Source: Peptostreptococcaceae bacterium
GTDB taxonomy: Bacteria > Bacillota > Clostridia > Peptostreptococcales > Peptostreptococcaceae
DNA: 5,587 nt
NCBI GenBank assembly: GCA_029983575.1
Contig: JASBZE010000103.1
Coordinates: 1-5,587, forward strand
Direction of reading: 5' to 3'
Shown here: positions 4,639 through 5,587 of the stretch, one piece after another
How positions within the stretch are numbered: the first letter of the stretch is position 1
How the letters are laid out: each line of letters starts with the position of its first letter
Made by a program: the position numbers and the translations under genes
The notes under the pieces: generated by a model
What the model saw: the letters and a program-made list of their open reading frames with translations, nothing else
Told to the model about the DNA's origin: nothing
Databases searched by the model: none

Positions 4639-5539
4639 GAGAAGATTTGCTCAAATGATTAGGTTTTTGACGGTTATTAAGGTTGGTAGAGATGAGGGGT
4701 TCGATCCTGATTTTCACAAAGGGATTATGTACTTCCCCCTGGTGGGCTTTATTATTGGAATAATAGCTTACTTGGCGTTTTTGATATTAAATATTTTTAC
4801 GTTTAACCTTAGTCAAGTCGTTGTATTTTTGGGTCGTGGACAAGAGGTAATGGCGTATAGAGGTGCTTCTCGATTGCTATTTGATTTATTTTTAGCTGTT
4901 TTAGTAGTCATAATGAATGTCTACTTAAGTGGGGGGCTTCATCTGGATGGTTTTTCCGATACGTCAGACGCTTTTTACAGCTACAGGACAAGGGAGAAAA
5001 TGCTTGATATTATGAAGGATTCCAGAGTTGGAAACCAAGCTCTAATAAATACAATATGCCTGATTTTATGGAAGGTTGTCGTTTATTCCATCCTTATTTA
5101 TTCAAAGATGAGCATTTTAATAGTTATTATACCGATGATTTCTAGGTTGACAGCTACTGATATGACATTTAGGTCAAAGACGCCTAGAAGTGAGGGCATG
5201 GGTAACGCCTTTATTGGAAAATCTAGGTTTATAGATGTTCTTACCCCACATATATACATAGTATTATTGAGTGTAATTATGTTTTATGTTTGCGGGAAAC
5301 TTGAGCCAATAACTAGTTTATTTGGTTTAGAGATACTCGTATCTATGAGTTTAGATAGGTTTGTTACTTTGATAATCCTATACTTATTTGCGGCTTTTGT
5401 GACATCTGTATTTGTAAGGAGGACTTCTTATAAGAAAATAGATGGGATTACTGGAGATGTACTCGGTTTTGGAATAGAATTTTCTGAAGCGATAATCCTC
5501 TTGGTAAGCTTTATTGCACTGGGATATTTGATTTACTAG
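4637..5539 (+). CDS. cobS: Adenosylcobinamide-GDP ribazoletransferase (cobalamin synthase, CobS)
   Basis: A 300-residue polytopic membrane protein that joins adenosylcobinamide-GDP to the alpha-ribazole compound made by CobT, forming the finished cobamide (or its phosphate). Family motifs: an N-terminal RFLTVIKVG followed by FPLVGFIIG (33-41); GGLHLDGFSDTSDAF (99-113), the acidic metal/substrate motif, usually GGLHLDGxADTxD; REKMLDIMKDSRVGNQAL (119-136); SRLTATDM (169-176); and KIDGITGDVLGFGIEFSE (267-284) with its conserved G-TGD. Hydrophobic stretches lie at about 34-56, 82-97, 137-175, 203-219, 240-260 and 284-300. It is longer than the usual 245-260 residues; the extra length seems to fall at 55-80 (between early membrane segments) and 215-242. 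Motifs are intact, so it should be active. The start at 4637 follows AAGGAG. cobC, cobD or cbiB are not in the window but may lie downstream. Confidence 0.96.
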   Translation: MRRFAQMIRFLTVIKVGRDEGFDPDFHKGIMYFPLVGFIIGIIAYLAFLILNIFTFNLSQVVVFLGRGQEVMAYRGASRLLFDLFLAVLVVIMNVYLSGGLHLDGFSDTSDAFYSYRTREKMLDIMKDSRVGNQALINTICLILWKVVVYSILIYSKMSILIVIIPMISRLTATDMTFRSKTPRSEGMGNAFIGKSRFIDVLTPHIYIVLLSVIMFYVCGKLEPITSLFGLEILVSMSLDRFVTLIILYLFAAFVTSVFVRRTSYKKIDGITGDVLGFGIEFSEAIILLVSFIALGYLIY

Positions 5540-5544
5540 TAAAT
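5531..5544. other. 14-bp perfect palindrome across the cobS stop codon
   Basis: ATTTACTAGTAAAT equals its own reverse complement; the TAG stop is at 5537-5539. Two smaller palindromes follow, TTAATTAA (5546-5553) and TAAGCTTA (5551-5558). There is no loop and no GC stem with a T-run, so it does not look like an intrinsic terminator. The remaining bases to 5587 show no gene. Confidence 0.5.
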
Positions 5545-5587
5545 ATTAATTAAGCTTAGATGGAATAAAAAATTTGTAGCATTTAAT

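Overview
The window reads as low-GC, anaerobic Bacillota (Clostridia-like) DNA. This is inferred from AT-rich intergenic DNA, AGGAGG-type ribosome binding sites, frequent AGA/AGG arginine codons and the family makeup; I cannot name a genus. There is no sign of a plasmid, phage or insertion sequence. The content is ordinary housekeeping and cofactor metabolism. What is unusual is the DNA around the genes: all four short gaps between co-directional genes carry a tandem repeat, each with its own unit.

Layout. Two leftward genes occupy 1-1135: a 5-formyltetrahydrofolate cyclo-ligase (521-1135) and, downstream of it and cut by the window edge, an AbgT-family p-aminobenzoyl-glutamate transporter (1-410). 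They form a plausible two-gene folate unit. A 207-bp divergent region (1136-1342) holds one candidate promoter for each direction and a 15-bp palindrome between them. Four rightward genes follow, with no terminator visible between them: a membrane-anchored S41 (C-terminal processing) peptidase with a PDZ domain (1343-2758), then cobT (2812-3891), cobU (4019-4549) and cobS (4637-5539). The last 48 bases hold no recognisable gene.

How the genes work together. CobU phosphorylates adenosylcobinamide and converts it to adenosylcobinamide-GDP. CobT activates the lower-ligand base as an alpha-ribotide. CobS joins the two at the membrane. These are the three core steps of nucleotide-loop assembly, the late stage shared by cobamide synthesis and salvage. 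Compared with Salmonella CobT, three base-pocket positions are changed (Asp79, His87, Met175), so the lower ligand may not be dimethylbenzimidazole. The peptidase has no obvious link to cobamide synthesis and may simply share the transcript.

Repeats. Gap repeats are 3 x 32 bp before abgT, 3 x 11 bp before cobT, 3 x 38 bp (really about six 19-bp half-units) before cobU, and 2 x 39 bp before cobS. The peptidase gene also has an in-frame 6 x 21 bp array in its own N-terminal coding region. The units are unrelated in sequence, so this looks like repeated local duplication of translation leaders rather than one dispersed element. Some copies carry possible structure: compensatory changes in a hairpin before abgT, and TAACAC in both cobS-leader copies that can pair with the cobS start-codon region.
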